A stretch of 64,000 nucleotides of DNA from Bacillus sp. NTK034 (GCF_017303275.1 NZ_JAFKOJ010000002.1:434001-498000), one strand, 5' to 3'. Positions 9,389 through 18,228 are shown, counted from the first letter of the stretch. Notes: generated by a model not told the origin, from the sequence alone. A program made the numbers and translations.

Positions 9389-10023
9389 TCTTTACCTTCT
9401 CCTTCACTCATTGATTCATAATAAGTGTATGTACTCACATTCACTGTCCATTCAGCAGGCTGCTTCTCAGCATCGCCTTTTCCGGATGATTGATAAATCA
9501 TTTCCTCAGAAGTATGAATTGCTTCTGAGCGCAGCAAAGGAAAGAAATGAGATTCTGTCAATTTTATGCCAAGCTCCACACAATACACTTTACTAGGTTT
9601 GAGCCCTTTGAAGATCCACTCTGATTGATGGGACAGAATTACTTCATGATCAGAGACCGCATTTGCGCCATCAAAAATGATCCCCGTAACATCATAGATT
9701 CTTAAAGATTTTCTCATGGAAGAGACAGGCTCGTCCAAGTAAAGTGAAGCCATCTTCTCTTTATGACTAGATAATTTCCATATTACTTTTACCTTATCAG
9801 CTCTTAAGCGTGTTAATATCAATTGATCTTTCATTTGTTTAGGAAGTGCATTTTCTTCAGCGGTTATTTTATTCCCGGCAGAGTCCACGCTGTTGCGTTT
9901 TTCTTTATTTTGGATAAGTTTGGTCCATTGGTATTGCACTTTTCCTACTGTTGTATCAAGCTCAATGGCAATTTTGCGAAATGAAAGCCCCCTGCGGCGA
10001 AGCTTAATAATTTCATCGATCAT
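9385..10023 (-). CDS. DUF4912 protein with N-terminal helix-turn-helix
   Basis: 212-aa protein. The first ~40 residues read as a helix-turn-helix (IIKLRRRGLSFRKIAIELD, then TTVGKVQYQW). Residues ~65-180 match the DUF4912 domain (KVKVIWKLSSHKEKMAS, SLRIYDVTG, RVYCVELGI-like strand here as KVYCVELGIKL). In other bacteria DUF4912 genes often travel with glycosyltransferases and glycan-branching enzymes, as here. The ATG at 10023 is preferred over a GTG at 10032 because AGAGGTG then lies 6 nt upstream. Function unknown; sequence-specific DNA binding is possible from the HTH but unproven. Confidence 0.8.
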   Translation of the reverse strand: MIDEIIKLRRRGLSFRKIAIELDTTVGKVQYQWTKLIQNKEKRNSVDSAGNKITAEENALPKQMKDQLILTRLRADKVKVIWKLSSHKEKMASLYLDEPVSSMRKSLRIYDVTGIIFDGANAVSDHEVILSHQSEWIFKGLKPSKVYCVELGIKLTESHFFPLLRSEAIHTSEEMIYQSSGKGDAEKQPAEWTVNVSTYTYYESMSEGEGKE

Positions 10024-10348
10024 ACCCGGCACCTCTTGTATTTATTTTCATAAGCCACTAAAAAAGGTATATATATGACAAAAAGCAAAATTTTATGACT
10101 ATTTATATAGCTCAATGTTATCACTGATATGGATAGGCTACAATGAACGGAAATTGTCGCTTCTTGCGAATGCACATGCCTGCTTGAATAATAAATAAGA
10201 AAAAATTTTTCAAAGTTTGCCGGGATGCTTTTTCGACAGAGCTTCAGCGACAAAAAGCTATAATTTTCACCTGCTTGTGGATTACATATCGAAATTTGTC
10301 AATTTTGATGGTAAAATATTTCTGTTCAATGAATATGAGGTGACTTTT
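10024..10348. other. Intergenic region between divergent DUF4912 and yqzC genes
   Basis: 325 nt, AT-rich, holding the divergent promoters of the DUF4912/GT4 unit and yqzC/yqzD. A Spo0A-box-like TTCGACA lies at 10232-10238. I see no convincing -35/-10 pair, RNA gene or small reading frame. Confidence 0.5.
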
Positions 10349-10741
10349 TTGGAATCAATCATGCTGGCATTAGTGATCATATCTATAGGGCTATTTGTTC
10401 TTTCAGTGTTCTTGAAAGATCCTTATAAAGAGCTGCGCGAAGAAATGGACCAAATGTCCATGCAGCAGATTCAGGAAATGTATCAGATTAAAAAGAAATT
10501 AAAAGTATTGGAAGAAGAACTGCTGGTGGCTGACGACCCCTTTATTCAGCACGTTCCTGCAGAGTCTTCTGCTCATTCCTCAGTGAAAAGGGAAGTTCAT
10601 GAAATTATAAAAAATCAGGTGATGCTGCTTACCAGGCAAGGATTGTCAGTTGAGCAGATTGCCAGACAATCATCACTCTCTCCTGATGAAGTAAGGACTA
10701 TTCAAACAGAAATGAAATTTAGAGGTCATGGATATGAATAA
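10349..10741 (+). CDS. yqzC: YqzC-like membrane-anchored protein with HTH-like tail
   Basis: 130-aa protein with one N-terminal transmembrane segment (MLALVIISIGLFVLSVFL). A charged coiled coil follows (residues ~25-65, QEMYQIKKKLKVLEEELL), and the C-terminal ~30 residues look like a helix-turn-helix (RQGLSVEQIARQSSLSPDEV). The TTG at 10349 is chosen for its GAGGTGA seven nt upstream; no ATG has a better site. It overlaps the next gene by 8 nt. The gene pair sits where B. subtilis has yqzC/yqzD (between pst and yqgM); the name is assigned by position and size. Function unknown. Confidence 0.7.
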   Translation: MESIMLALVIISIGLFVLSVFLKDPYKELREEMDQMSMQQIQEMYQIKKKLKVLEEELLVADDPFIQHVPAESSAHSSVKREVHEIIKNQVMLLTRQGLSVEQIARQSSLSPDEVRTIQTEMKFRGHGYE

Positions 10742-11222
10742 AAGAAATACCCGGGCATTTGCATTTGGCATCCTTATGGCTGTCATAGCCTTCGGCATAG
10801 CCTATTTTTTCATTAAACCGAATCAGTCTGAAAATAGAAAAATAGATGAAGACAGCGCGAAAGAATTTCTTCAGGCGAACGGCTATACTGTTTTAACAGA
10901 CAAAGAATATACTCTACTTCAGCAGCGGACTAAATCCGAAGATCCAGCAAATGAAAATACGGAAGAAAAAGAAGAACCTTCTGAGGAAGATACGGAGTTG
11001 GAAGAAGGCTCACAGGCTGCCTATCAGCTTACAATTGAGAGCGGCATGACACCTGGGGAAATCGCAGCACAGCTTGAAAAGGGAAATGTAGTCGATCAGG
11101 CAGCAGACTTCGGCAATTACCTTGAAGAATACGGGTACAGCAAAAAAATACAGCTGGGCACATTTGAGCTGACCCCTGACATGAGCTATAAAGAAATCGC
11201 TAAAGTCATAACAAAAAGCTAA
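10734..11222 (+). CDS. yqzD: YqzD-like membrane protein with MltG/YceG-type N-half
   Basis: 162-aa protein: an N-terminal transmembrane segment (FAFGILMAVIAFGIAYFFI), an acidic linker (~residues 60-90, very Glu-rich), and a C-terminal ~70 residues resembling the LysM-like subdomain of endolytic transglycosylase MltG (IESGMTPGEIAAQLEKGNVV, then YGYSKKIQLGTFELTPDMSY). The catalytic MltG domain is absent, so lytic activity is unlikely; peptidoglycan binding outside the membrane is an inference. ATG at 10734 has AGAGGT 7 nt upstream. It overlaps the end of yqzC and ends in a strong terminator. Confidence 0.75.
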   Translation: MNKRNTRAFAFGILMAVIAFGIAYFFIKPNQSENRKIDEDSAKEFLQANGYTVLTDKEYTLLQQRTKSEDPANENTEEKEEPSEEDTELEEGSQAAYQLTIESGMTPGEIAAQLEKGNVVDQAADFGNYLEEYGYSKKIQLGTFELTPDMSYKEIAKVITKS

Positions 11223-11249
11223 AAGGAGCTGAATCCTTTTAGCTTTTTT
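11213..11249 (+). terminator. Terminator of yqzC-yqzD
   Basis: Perfect 15-bp stem AAAAAGCTAAAAGGA / TCCTTTTAGCTTTTT around a short loop, with a T-run. It overlaps the yqzD stop codon. Confidence 0.85.
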
Positions 11250-11250
11250 C

Positions 11251-11289
11251 CTTCTGCGCTAGCGAGGCATGACGCTTCCGTTTTTCTTA
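11251..11289. repeat. Truncated copy of intergenic repeat family A
   Basis: Contains GCGCTAGCGAGGCATGACGC followed by TTCCGTTTTTCTTA. This is the right end of the same element seen at 21023-21110, 55939-56020 and 60985-61039. Its TTCTTA end abuts the phoU stop codon. Confidence 0.6.
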
Positions 11290-11949
11290 TTAATTATTCA
11301 AATCATACTGACGCCCTTTTACCAAGTAAAAAATATGTTCAGAGATATTGGTGACATGATCAGCTGCTCTTTCTAAATATCGGCAAACAAAAGACAGCTG
11401 AGTGATCTGAGGAAGGTATTCCGGTTTCTGCAGGTTGATTTGCAGCAGCTCTTTAATTGTTTCACCATAAAGGTCGTCTACCTGATCATCCATATCAGCT
11501 ACTTTTTTTGCCTTTGTAATATCTTCTTCTGTGAAAGCTTCCAATGATAAGCGAAGCATTTCGGTGGAAATTTCGTACATTTCTTTTATATGCTCAATCG
11601 GCTTAATAAGTGGTTCTGACCCAATCCGTATTGTAGACTTCGCAATATTTACTCCAAAGTCTGCTATCCGTTCAATGTCTGTCGCGATTTTAATTGCCAC
11701 AATGATGCGGCGAAGGTCAATTGCTACAGGCTGCTGTTTGGCAATTAACAGAATGGCTAAATCATTTATTTCTTCATATAAAAGATCTGCCTGGTTATCG
11801 TCATCAATGATTTCAAGTGCCAATTCTATATTTTGGGTTTCAAGCGCCTCAACCGATCTATGCAAGGCCTCTCCTGCAAAATTGCCAATTTCAATCAGTT
11901 TCTTTTGAAGCTCCTGCAAATCATATTCAAATCTCTCACGTACCACCAT
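11290..11949 (-). CDS. phoU: Phosphate signalling protein PhoU
   Basis: 219-aa cytoplasmic protein of two three-helix bundles, each with the PhoU metal-binding pattern (ExxxD): ALEIIDDDNQADLLYEEI near residue 45 and KKVADMDDQVDDLYGE near 145. It dampens Pst transport and two-component phosphate signalling when phosphate is plentiful. Start ATG at 11949 follows GGGGGAT by 7 nt. It is the last gene of the pst operon, 65 nt behind pstB. B. subtilis has no phoU in its pst operon, so this arrangement is more like other Firmicutes. Confidence 0.95.
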   Translation of the reverse strand: MVVRERFEYDLQELQKKLIEIGNFAGEALHRSVEALETQNIELALEIIDDDNQADLLYEEINDLAILLIAKQQPVAIDLRRIIVAIKIATDIERIADFGVNIAKSTIRIGSEPLIKPIEHIKEMYEISTEMLRLSLEAFTEEDITKAKKVADMDDQVDDLYGETIKELLQINLQKPEYLPQITQLSFVCRYLERAADHVTNISEHIFYLVKGRQYDLNN

Positions 11950-12013
11950 CAATGTAATCCCCCTTCATCCTAAAAGTAATAATTAAATCGTTGATACAAA
12001 CCAGTAAAATAGA

Positions 12014-12841
12014 TTAGCCGAATCGTCCAGTGATATAATCTTCAGTCCGCTTATCTGAAGGGGTAGAGAATATCTTATCTGTATCGGCAAACTCGATTAC
12101 TTCACCGTTTAAGAAGAAAGCTGTTTTATCAGAAATACGGGCGGCCTGCTGCATATTATGAGTAACGATGATAATACTGAATTCTTCCTTAAGCTCCTGC
12201 ACAAGCTCTTCTACCTTTAAGGTAGAGATAGGGTCAAGTGCAGATGTCGGCTCATCCATTAAGATGACATCTGGTTCAATTGCTAGACAGCGTGCAATGC
12301 AAAGGCGCTGCTGCTGCCCGCCTGATAAGCCATACGCATTCTGGTTCAGGCGATCCTTAACCTCATCCCAGATTGCCGCTCCCCTCAAACTCTTCTCAAC
12401 AATCTCATCAAGGATCTTTTTATCGCGAATACCGTGAATTTTCGGGCCATATGCTACATTTTCATAAATGGACTTTGGAAATGGATTTGGCTTTTGAAAA
12501 ACCATTCCCACATTCGTTCTTAAATCCTCCACTGTAAATGATTTATCAAGAATATTACGCTCCCGGTATAAGATTTCGCCGGAAATTTTTACTGAAGGCA
12601 CAAGTTCAACCATGCGGTTTAGAGTTTTAATATATGTGGATTTACCGCATCCTGATGGTCCGATAATGGCCGTTACTTCATTTTCATTAATGGCTAAATT
12701 GATATTTTTTAACGCATGCCCTTCACCATACCAAAGGTTAAGATCTTTTGTATTATAAACAACTTTTTTGTTTTCTGTTGAATTTGGGTTTATGTTTTCT
12801 TTTTTTACATTTGGATTTGTTTTCTCTGTCACTACAGGCAT
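12014..12841 (-). CDS. pstB: Phosphate ABC transporter ATP-binding protein PstB
   Basis: 275-aa ATPase energising the PstCA permease at the inner membrane face. Walker [10 protein letters not shown] (about residue 57), signature LSGGQQQR (about 172), Walker [14 protein letters not shown] and the switch histidine in [11 protein letters not shown] are intact. The first ~25 residues, rich in Asn, Lys and Glu, extend beyond the usual PstB start. ATG at 12841 has GGGAGG 8 nt upstream, so the extension is probably real. Only one pstB is present, whereas B. subtilis has pstBA and pstBB. Confidence 0.96.
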   Translation of the reverse strand: MPVVTEKTNPNVKKENINPNSTENKKVVYNTKDLNLWYGEGHALKNINLAINENEVTAIIGPSGCGKSTYIKTLNRMVELVPSVKISGEILYRERNILDKSFTVEDLRTNVGMVFQKPNPFPKSIYENVAYGPKIHGIRDKKILDEIVEKSLRGAAIWDEVKDRLNQNAYGLSGGQQQRLCIARCLAIEPDVILMDEPTSALDPISTLKVEELVQELKEEFSIIIVTHNMQQAARISDKTAFFLNGEVIEFADTDKIFSTPSDKRTEDYITGRFG

Positions 12842-12859
12842 TTTATAAAACCTCCCAGG

Positions 12860-13744
12860 CTAATATCTTTTTTGGAATTTATTCCGAATTAAGATGGCTA
12901 TTGAGTTCATCGCGAATAAAACAATTAATAAAATAACGATTGTCGCAGCTGCCAGGTTTGCATATTCTGCTACTAGAGCAGAGTCGATTGTCCAATAATA
13001 AATCTGTACCGGCAAAATCGTAAATTTATCAAAGATTCCATCAGGAACAGGAATTAACAAAGCCGGTATACCGATAACAACCAATGGCGCTGTTTCGCCT
13101 ATAGCCCGCGATAGTGCAAGAATAACCCCCGTAAGGATTCCAGGTAATGCTGCAGGAAGAACTACATTTTTAATGGTTTGCCACTTTGTCGCTCCCATAC
13201 CGTAAGAGGCTTCTCTTAAAAATTGGGGAACAGCACGGATTGCTTCCTGGCTGGCAACAACAACCACTGGAAGAACCAGCAATGCCATAGTAAGACCGCC
13301 AGCAAGGACTACAGAACCCAAATCCAAAGCTCTTGCAAAAACAGTTAGTCCTAGTATACCAAAAACTACTGAAGGAACACCTGCCAAGTTGGAGATATTC
13401 GTTTTAATAAAAGAAGAAATACGTCCCTTGGCTGCGTATTCTTCAAGATAAATAGCCGTACCTACCCCAAGAATCATCGTAACGGGAGCAACAACAAGCA
13501 TCAGCCATAGTGTTCCTGTTATTGCTCCCCAGATTCCGGCTCTTTCAGGATCTGTCGATAAGCGATTCATTAGAAAATCTATGTTTATCCAGCCTAATCC
13601 ATCTGAAAGGACTCGATATATCAAGACGATCAATACTACAAGACCAAACAAGGTTGCCAAAAAGAAAATCGTTTTCGCCATATTATTGGCAAGGAGACGG
13701 CTGCCCATTTTTTTATGCACTTGTTCTGAATCTACATATTTCAT
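12860..13744 (-). CDS. pstA: Phosphate ABC transporter permease PstA
   Basis: 294-aa inner-membrane permease with six predicted transmembrane segments and the ABC-permease EAA loop (REASYGMGATKWQTIKNVVL, about residues 183-202), which docks onto PstB. ATG at 13744 is chosen because GGAGG lies 9 nt upstream; the frame is open further back only over the pstC end. The start lies within 2 nt of the pstC stop, so the two are translationally coupled. Part of pstS-C-A-B-phoU. Confidence 0.95.
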   Translation of the reverse strand: MKYVDSEQVHKKMGSRLLANNMAKTIFFLATLFGLVVLIVLIYRVLSDGLGWINIDFLMNRLSTDPERAGIWGAITGTLWLMLVVAPVTMILGVGTAIYLEEYAAKGRISSFIKTNISNLAGVPSVVFGILGLTVFARALDLGSVVLAGGLTMALLVLPVVVVASQEAIRAVPQFLREASYGMGATKWQTIKNVVLPAALPGILTGVILALSRAIGETAPLVVIGIPALLIPVPDGIFDKFTILPVQIYYWTIDSALVAEYANLAAATIVILLIVLFAMNSIAILIRNKFQKRY

Positions 13745-13745
13745 A

Positions 13746-14702
13746 TTAATATTCCTCCCTGAACCTGCGAGAGATATACTGAGCAAGAAGGTTCATAATT
13801 AACGTAAACACAAACAATGTCATAGCAACAGCATAAAGACTGTAATATAATGTTGTACCTGCGGCTGCTTCCCCGCCTGTTACTTCCACAATATAAGCAG
13901 TCATTGTCTGCATGGATTGGGTAACATCAAATGTAAAGTTTTTCGAACTTCCGCTCGCAATGGTTACGATCATCGTTTCCCCGATTGCTCTAGAAATTCC
14001 TAACACAAACGAAGCAATGATACCTGAAATAGCTGCTGGTATAACCACTTTCCAGGTTACCTCAAGCTTTGTTGCCCCCAATGCAAGGGCACCTTCCCTC
14101 ATAGCATTTGGCACAGAACTCATTGCATCTTCAGAAAGGGACGCTACCATTGGGATGATCATAATTCCCATTACAATCCCCGGGCTTAAAATATTCGTTG
14201 GTTCAAGGCCGGGAATAAAAGATCTTAGTAAAGGTGTTACAAATGTAAAAGCAAAAAACCCATAAACAATAGTAGGAATACCAGCCAGAATTTCAAGAAG
14301 CGGCTTTAAGGTTTTTCTTGTTTTTTCTGAAGCGTATTCACTTAAAAATATCGCTGTCATCAGTCCCACCGGAATGGCAACAAGCATGGCTATTAAAGTG
14401 GAAATGATTGTTCCGGTCAGTAAAGGAAGAACTCCAAAAACAGCATTGGCACCTAATGGCTTTAATTCAGTGCCTGTAAAAAAATCTATAAAAGGAACGT
14501 CTTTGAAAAAGGCGATTGTTTCCGTAATTAAAGTAAGTACAATTCCAATAGTAGTCAAAACAGAGATTGCTGCGATACCAAATAAAATTTTTGGAATTAA
14601 CTTTTCAGTATAATTATTAACACTTCGAGATTTTTTCTTTTGTTGTATGATTTCACGTATATTCAACTTTTTGTCGTTATCGTGAACAGCGCTTTTTGCC
14701 AA
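13746..14702 (-). CDS. pstC: Phosphate ABC transporter permease PstC
   Basis: 318-aa permease partner of PstA with six transmembrane segments and an EAA loop (REGALALGATKLEVTWKVVI, about residues 190-210). TTG at 14702 has AAGGGG 8 nt upstream and is preferred; ATGs at 14720 and 14729 lie too close to purine tracts to be well served. The first ~35 residues are hydrophilic and Lys-rich before the first membrane span. It follows pstS after 134 nt that contain a stable hairpin. Confidence 0.93.
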   Translation of the reverse strand: MAKSAVHDNDKKLNIREIIQQKKKSRSVNNYTEKLIPKILFGIAAISVLTTIGIVLTLITETIAFFKDVPFIDFFTGTELKPLGANAVFGVLPLLTGTIISTLIAMLVAIPVGLMTAIFLSEYASEKTRKTLKPLLEILAGIPTIVYGFFAFTFVTPLLRSFIPGLEPTNILSPGIVMGIMIIPMVASLSEDAMSSVPNAMREGALALGATKLEVTWKVVIPAAISGIIASFVLGISRAIGETMIVTIASGSSKNFTFDVTQSMQTMTAYIVEVTGGEAAAGTTLYYSLYAVAMTLFVFTLIMNLLAQYISRRFREEY

Positions 14703-14784
14703 GTGTAAAACCCCTTTCATCCCTCTCATCCATAGAAGAACTATTTAGCTTATAATACCCGCATAAAAACTTTTAACACTGCAA

Positions 14785-14813
14785 GAAGATGAGAAGTCTA
14801 CCCTCTCATCTTC
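14785..14813 (-). terminator. Intercistronic hairpin between pstS and pstC
   Basis: 10-bp perfect stem GAAGATGAGA / TCTCATCTTC, with no T-run directly after it on the minus strand. More likely an mRNA 3'-end stabiliser or partial terminator that sets pstS above the permease genes than a full stop. Confidence 0.65.
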
Positions 14814-14836
14814 CCGTTTTCAACACTTCTTGAAAC

Positions 14837-15805
14837 TTACTTCAATCCGTTCAAAGCATCTAGAGAAGCCTGGATATCTTCATCAGATAATGGAGCAAAT
14901 CCAGTTTCTGCTGCAACATCCTGTGCATTTTCCATAGTATAGATAGCATAATCAAGCACTTGCGGCTTTTCTTTAGCCATATTTGTATTCAGGTATGTGA
15001 ATACAGGGCGAGTAAATGGAGCATAGTCTCCGTCTTCTTTGATTGTATCTAATGATGGTTCAACTGGTCCATTGCCAAAGTCTACTTTTACTGCCGACAA
15101 TTTATCTTTGTTGCTGTCATAGTATCCATAGCCAAAGAATCCGATAGCGTTTTTATCTTTAGATACAAGATCCACTAAAGTTGAGTAGTCCTGCTGTAAG
15201 TTGATATTTTCAGGAAGGTCCTGTTCTTCAAGAATATTTTCAAACATAAATTCGTAAGTGCCATGGTTTTCATTTGGGCCATAAGTTTGAATTTCTTCAT
15301 CCGGGAAGTCAGGGCGAACATCTGACCATTTTTTCTTTCCTGCACTGGCAAGGAAGATATCGACAACTTCTTGCTGTGTAAGCTCAGCAGCCCAGTCATT
15401 TTCTTTATTAATTACAATTGTTATACCATCTAAAGCAACCTTCATTTCCTGGACATCAATTCCAAGATCTTCTGCTTGTGCTTTTTCTTCATCTTTAATT
15501 GAGCGGGAAGCATCATTAAAGTCAGTTCCGTCTTCCGCAAGAAATTTCTTGAAGCCTGCTGAAGTTCCGGAGCGGCTAACTTCTACAGAGACATTTTCCT
15601 GTTCTCCCATGTAGTTTTCAGCCATGCGTGCCATAAATGGATAAACAGTTCCAGAACCATCTATCACTACACTGCCTTCCAGCTCTTCACCAGTTTCGCC
15701 ATTTCCGCTTGTACCTTCATTTGTATCTCCGCCTCCGCAAGCTGCAGTGAATGCCATTACAGCCGCCAGCATTAGTAAAAGGCTCATTTTTTTAAGACGT
15801 TTCAT
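14837..15805 (-). CDS. pstS: Phosphate-binding lipoprotein PstS
   Basis: 322-aa extracytoplasmic phosphate receptor. The signal peptide ends in a lipobox (FTAAC, acylated Cys at residue 23) followed by GGG and a Thr/Gly/Glu-rich linker. The phosphate-binding motif begins VVIDGSGTVYPFM (about 46-58), followed by SRSGTSAGFKKF and DASRSIKDEE, which form the anion cleft. ATG at 15805 has AGGGGG upstream. It is the first gene of the pst operon and lies behind four PhoP half-sites at 15868-15906, so induction by phosphate starvation through PhoP-PhoR is strongly implied. Confidence 0.96.
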   Translation of the reverse strand: MKRLKKMSLLLMLAAVMAFTAACGGGDTNEGTSGNGETGEELEGSVVIDGSGTVYPFMARMAENYMGEQENVSVEVSRSGTSAGFKKFLAEDGTDFNDASRSIKDEEKAQAEDLGIDVQEMKVALDGITIVINKENDWAAELTQQEVVDIFLASAGKKKWSDVRPDFPDEEIQTYGPNENHGTYEFMFENILEEQDLPENINLQQDYSTLVDLVSKDKNAIGFFGYGYYDSNKDKLSAVKVDFGNGPVEPSLDTIKEDGDYAPFTRPVFTYLNTNMAKEKPQVLDYAIYTMENAQDVAAETGFAPLSDEDIQASLDALNGLK

Positions 15806-15867
15806 TCCTGAATTCCCCCTAAGAAAATTGGTTGTTTTGTCCTACGAGTATTAGAATAAGGGTTGAC

Positions 15868-15906
15868 TGTTAACGCCGTTTTAACTGTTTGTAAAGCTTT
15901 TGTAAA
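15868..15906 (-). promoter_or_regulatory. PhoP box array upstream of pstS
   Basis: On the minus strand four hexamers at exact 11-bp spacing: TTTACA (15901-15906), TTTACA (15890-15895), TTAAAA (15879-15884) and TTAACA (15868-15873). This matches the Bacillus PhoP box (TT[A/C/T]ACA repeats with about 5-bp spacers). A TAATAC-like -10 lies about 15 nt downstream. Confidence 0.85.
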
Positions 15907-16003
15907 TGTGGACGATTCTTGTGTAATTATGTCGAATAAGAGGTATAACATGAATTTATCTTTCCATCATAGCCGGTTTGCAATTCATATAATGAGGTGA
16001 AAT

Positions 16004-16036
16004 AAAAAAACTGCCTCCCTAAATGGGAGACAGTTT
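16004..16036 (-). terminator. Terminator of pbpA
   Basis: Stem AAACTGCCTCCC / GGGAGACAGTTT (one G-U) followed by seven T on the minus strand. Confidence 0.85.
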
Positions 16037-16044
16037 AGCAACAC

Positions 16045-18228
16045 TTATTCATCCTCTTCCTTGCGGGCATCTTCCTGTCCTTCAAGTACTTCATCTATAT
16101 TTTCCACTTTTTGAACAGATTCTTCACTATCATTGCCCTTTTTTTGGCGTTCCTTTTTAAGATCAAAATAAGCATCCAAAACGCGTTCGCCAATTTCTTT
16201 ATTGGCTCCGTGATCCACGCTTCCCTGGTAAGCCCATGGAACTAATACCGCCATGGCTACCTCAGGATTTTCAGACGGAGCATAGCTTACAAGACTTAGG
16301 TTCATGACCTCAGGCGGCTCTTTGCCAAACTTGCTGCGCTCTGGTCCATCGTAAAATGCCTCGGCAGTTCCAGTTTTCCCCGCCGGCTTATATTCCTTAC
16401 TGCCAAACAAACCGTATGCTGTTCCGCCTTTTTCCTGCATGACTCTGCGGAAGCCTTCCTGGACCCGGTCCATCCAGCCATCTTCAAGCTCTACCCGATT
16501 AAGGACTTTCGGCTCCATTTCCTGCACAATAGGTCCAAGTTCATTATTTTCCATCAATGGCTCACGGATTTCCTTTACTATATGGGGCTCCATTCTGTTT
16601 CCGCCATTGGCTATGACCGAAACATATTGGGCAAGCTGCATATTGGAATAGGTATCGTACTGGCCAATCGAAAGGTCAAGCATAAAACCAGGAAGGTTGC
16701 TCATTCCCTTAAAGCCTGTTTGCTCATTTGGCAAATCAATTCCTGTCCGTACTCCAAGCCCAAATTGAGCGAAGGAATCCCTTACAGTACTAAAGGCTTG
16801 CTCATCTATCCACAATGGCTTTTCATACTCATATTTTCCGCCGCCGATATCGATAACAGTTTCAAACATATAAACATTCGAAGAGAATTTAAGCGCATTG
16901 ATATCATTTAAAGGGCCAAAATTTCTCCAGGATTTTTTTACAGGTGTTCCTTTAATTTTTAGAGGCCGGTCATAAAAAACGGTCCCCGGAGTAATAGCAC
17001 CTGTTTTATATCCGGTAAGAATTGTAGCACCCTTCACAGCAGAACCGACATTATAAGTAGTAGTGATATTGCCTAATGCATCGTCCTGCATGACTGATTG
17101 GCCTGTCTCTTTATCCTTTACAATCTTTTTGCCGGCCATTGAAAGAACCTCTCCGGTATGAGGATCCATCAGCACTACATATGCTCTGTCCAGTAGTGCA
17201 GTACCTGCAGATGCTTTTGCTTCACGCAATTCCTCTTCAATGATTTTCTCTACTTCCTTCTGAAGATCCATATCAATACTCAGAACAAGATCCTTTCCTC
17301 TTTGTCCATCAGTGATGGGTACAGTTTCAAGGACATTACCGGCTTTATCTGTAATATTTTTCACTTTTGCCTTTTGGCCGTGTAGCACTTCTTCGTATTG
17401 CATCTCAATATAACTTTTTCCTACACGGTCATTACGGCTGTAATCACGGGCCATATAGTATTCAAGCTGTTCGGCCGGCAGCCCTTCGTCAGAGCTTGTC
17501 ACATTACCCAGCACAGATTTCAAAGTATCTCCGAAGGCATAATACCTTTCCCAGTCGGTTGTTGTATCAACACCCTGAAGAATTTGAAGATTTTCGCTGA
17601 CAACCGCGAATTCCTCAGGAGTGACTTCTTTATTTTTGACAATTTGCGGTGTTAATGCATATCCGCTTGTAAACTCTCTGTAGATGGCAAGTACTTCAAG
17701 ATCATCTTTTGACAATTCGTTTAATTCATCTTCTGTAATTCGATCCAATGTGAGCTGATACATGGCCTTGTCCAATTCTTTCTGATCGCCTTCGTACTTC
17801 TTTTCAAGCTCTTCTTTGTCTCTTTTAGAGATCTTTTTTTCAGCCTCTTCAGGATTTTTCATAATCCAGTAATCTTTCTTATCTCGTTCCTGAACTTTTT
17901 CGGTATCTTTGTGTATGAGCTTGGCCAGCCTTTCTGCCACCTCAAGCATTTCGTCCTGCTTGTATCCATTATTAGTAAATGTGATGGCATTTTGCGGTGT
18001 ATTATCGACAATCACCTGGCCATTTCTGTCAAACATCTTTCCTCTCGGTACCGGGCTGTTGACTGTAACATCTTCCGTTCTTTCAATCTCCCGCTTATAA
18101 TCGTCACCGTAAACAATCTGAACCATCCCAAGCCTTAGTATCAGCATGGAGAACAATAAAAACACAGCAAAGAAGAGCATATTCAGGCGGAAAGGAACAT
18201 GGGTCTTCTTCTTTTTCTTCCTATTCAA
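16045..18228 (-). CDS. pbpA: Class B penicillin-binding protein 2A (elongation transpeptidase)
   Basis: 727-aa membrane-anchored transpeptidase that cross-links side-wall peptidoglycan. One transmembrane anchor (MLFFAVFLLFSMLILRLGMV, residues ~17-36) follows a poly-Lys start. A long dimerisation domain precedes the transpeptidase domain. Active-site motifs are SAVK (Ser about 396), SSN in KFSSNVYMFE, and KTG in AGKTGTAEAF; all are intact. TTG at 18228 is chosen from the AAGGAAG upstream and from homologues starting just before the anchor. It sits between the MFS gene and pstS, as in B. subtilis. A Spo0A-box-like TGTCGAA lies at 18309-18315 upstream. Confidence 0.94.
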   Translation of the reverse strand: MNRKKKKKTHVPFRLNMLFFAVFLLFSMLILRLGMVQIVYGDDYKREIERTEDVTVNSPVPRGKMFDRNGQVIVDNTPQNAITFTNNGYKQDEMLEVAERLAKLIHKDTEKVQERDKKDYWIMKNPEEAEKKISKRDKEELEKKYEGDQKELDKAMYQLTLDRITEDELNELSKDDLEVLAIYREFTSGYALTPQIVKNKEVTPEEFAVVSENLQILQGVDTTTDWERYYAFGDTLKSVLGNVTSSDEGLPAEQLEYYMARDYSRNDRVGKSYIEMQYEEVLHGQKAKVKNITDKAGNVLETVPITDGQRGKDLVLSIDMDLQKEVEKIIEEELREAKASAGTALLDRAYVVLMDPHTGEVLSMAGKKIVKDKETGQSVMQDDALGNITTTYNVGSAVKGATILTGYKTGAITPGTVFYDRPLKIKGTPVKKSWRNFGPLNDINALKFSSNVYMFETVIDIGGGKYEYEKPLWIDEQAFSTVRDSFAQFGLGVRTGIDLPNEQTGFKGMSNLPGFMLDLSIGQYDTYSNMQLAQYVSVIANGGNRMEPHIVKEIREPLMENNELGPIVQEMEPKVLNRVELEDGWMDRVQEGFRRVMQEKGGTAYGLFGSKEYKPAGKTGTAEAFYDGPERSKFGKEPPEVMNLSLVSYAPSENPEVAMAVLVPWAYQGSVDHGANKEIGERVLDAYFDLKKERQKKGNDSEESVQKVENIDEVLEGQEDARKEEDE

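Noticed and set aside
10020-10253. 77-codon minus-strand frame upstream of the DUF4912 gene
   Set aside because: No ribosome binding site, no recognisable domain, and it covers the divergent promoter region.
10734-11222. Full endolytic transglycosylase MltG
   Set aside because: Only the LysM-like half is present; the catalytic domain with its glutamate is missing and the gene ends at a clean terminator, so this is not a truncated MltG pseudogene in evidence.
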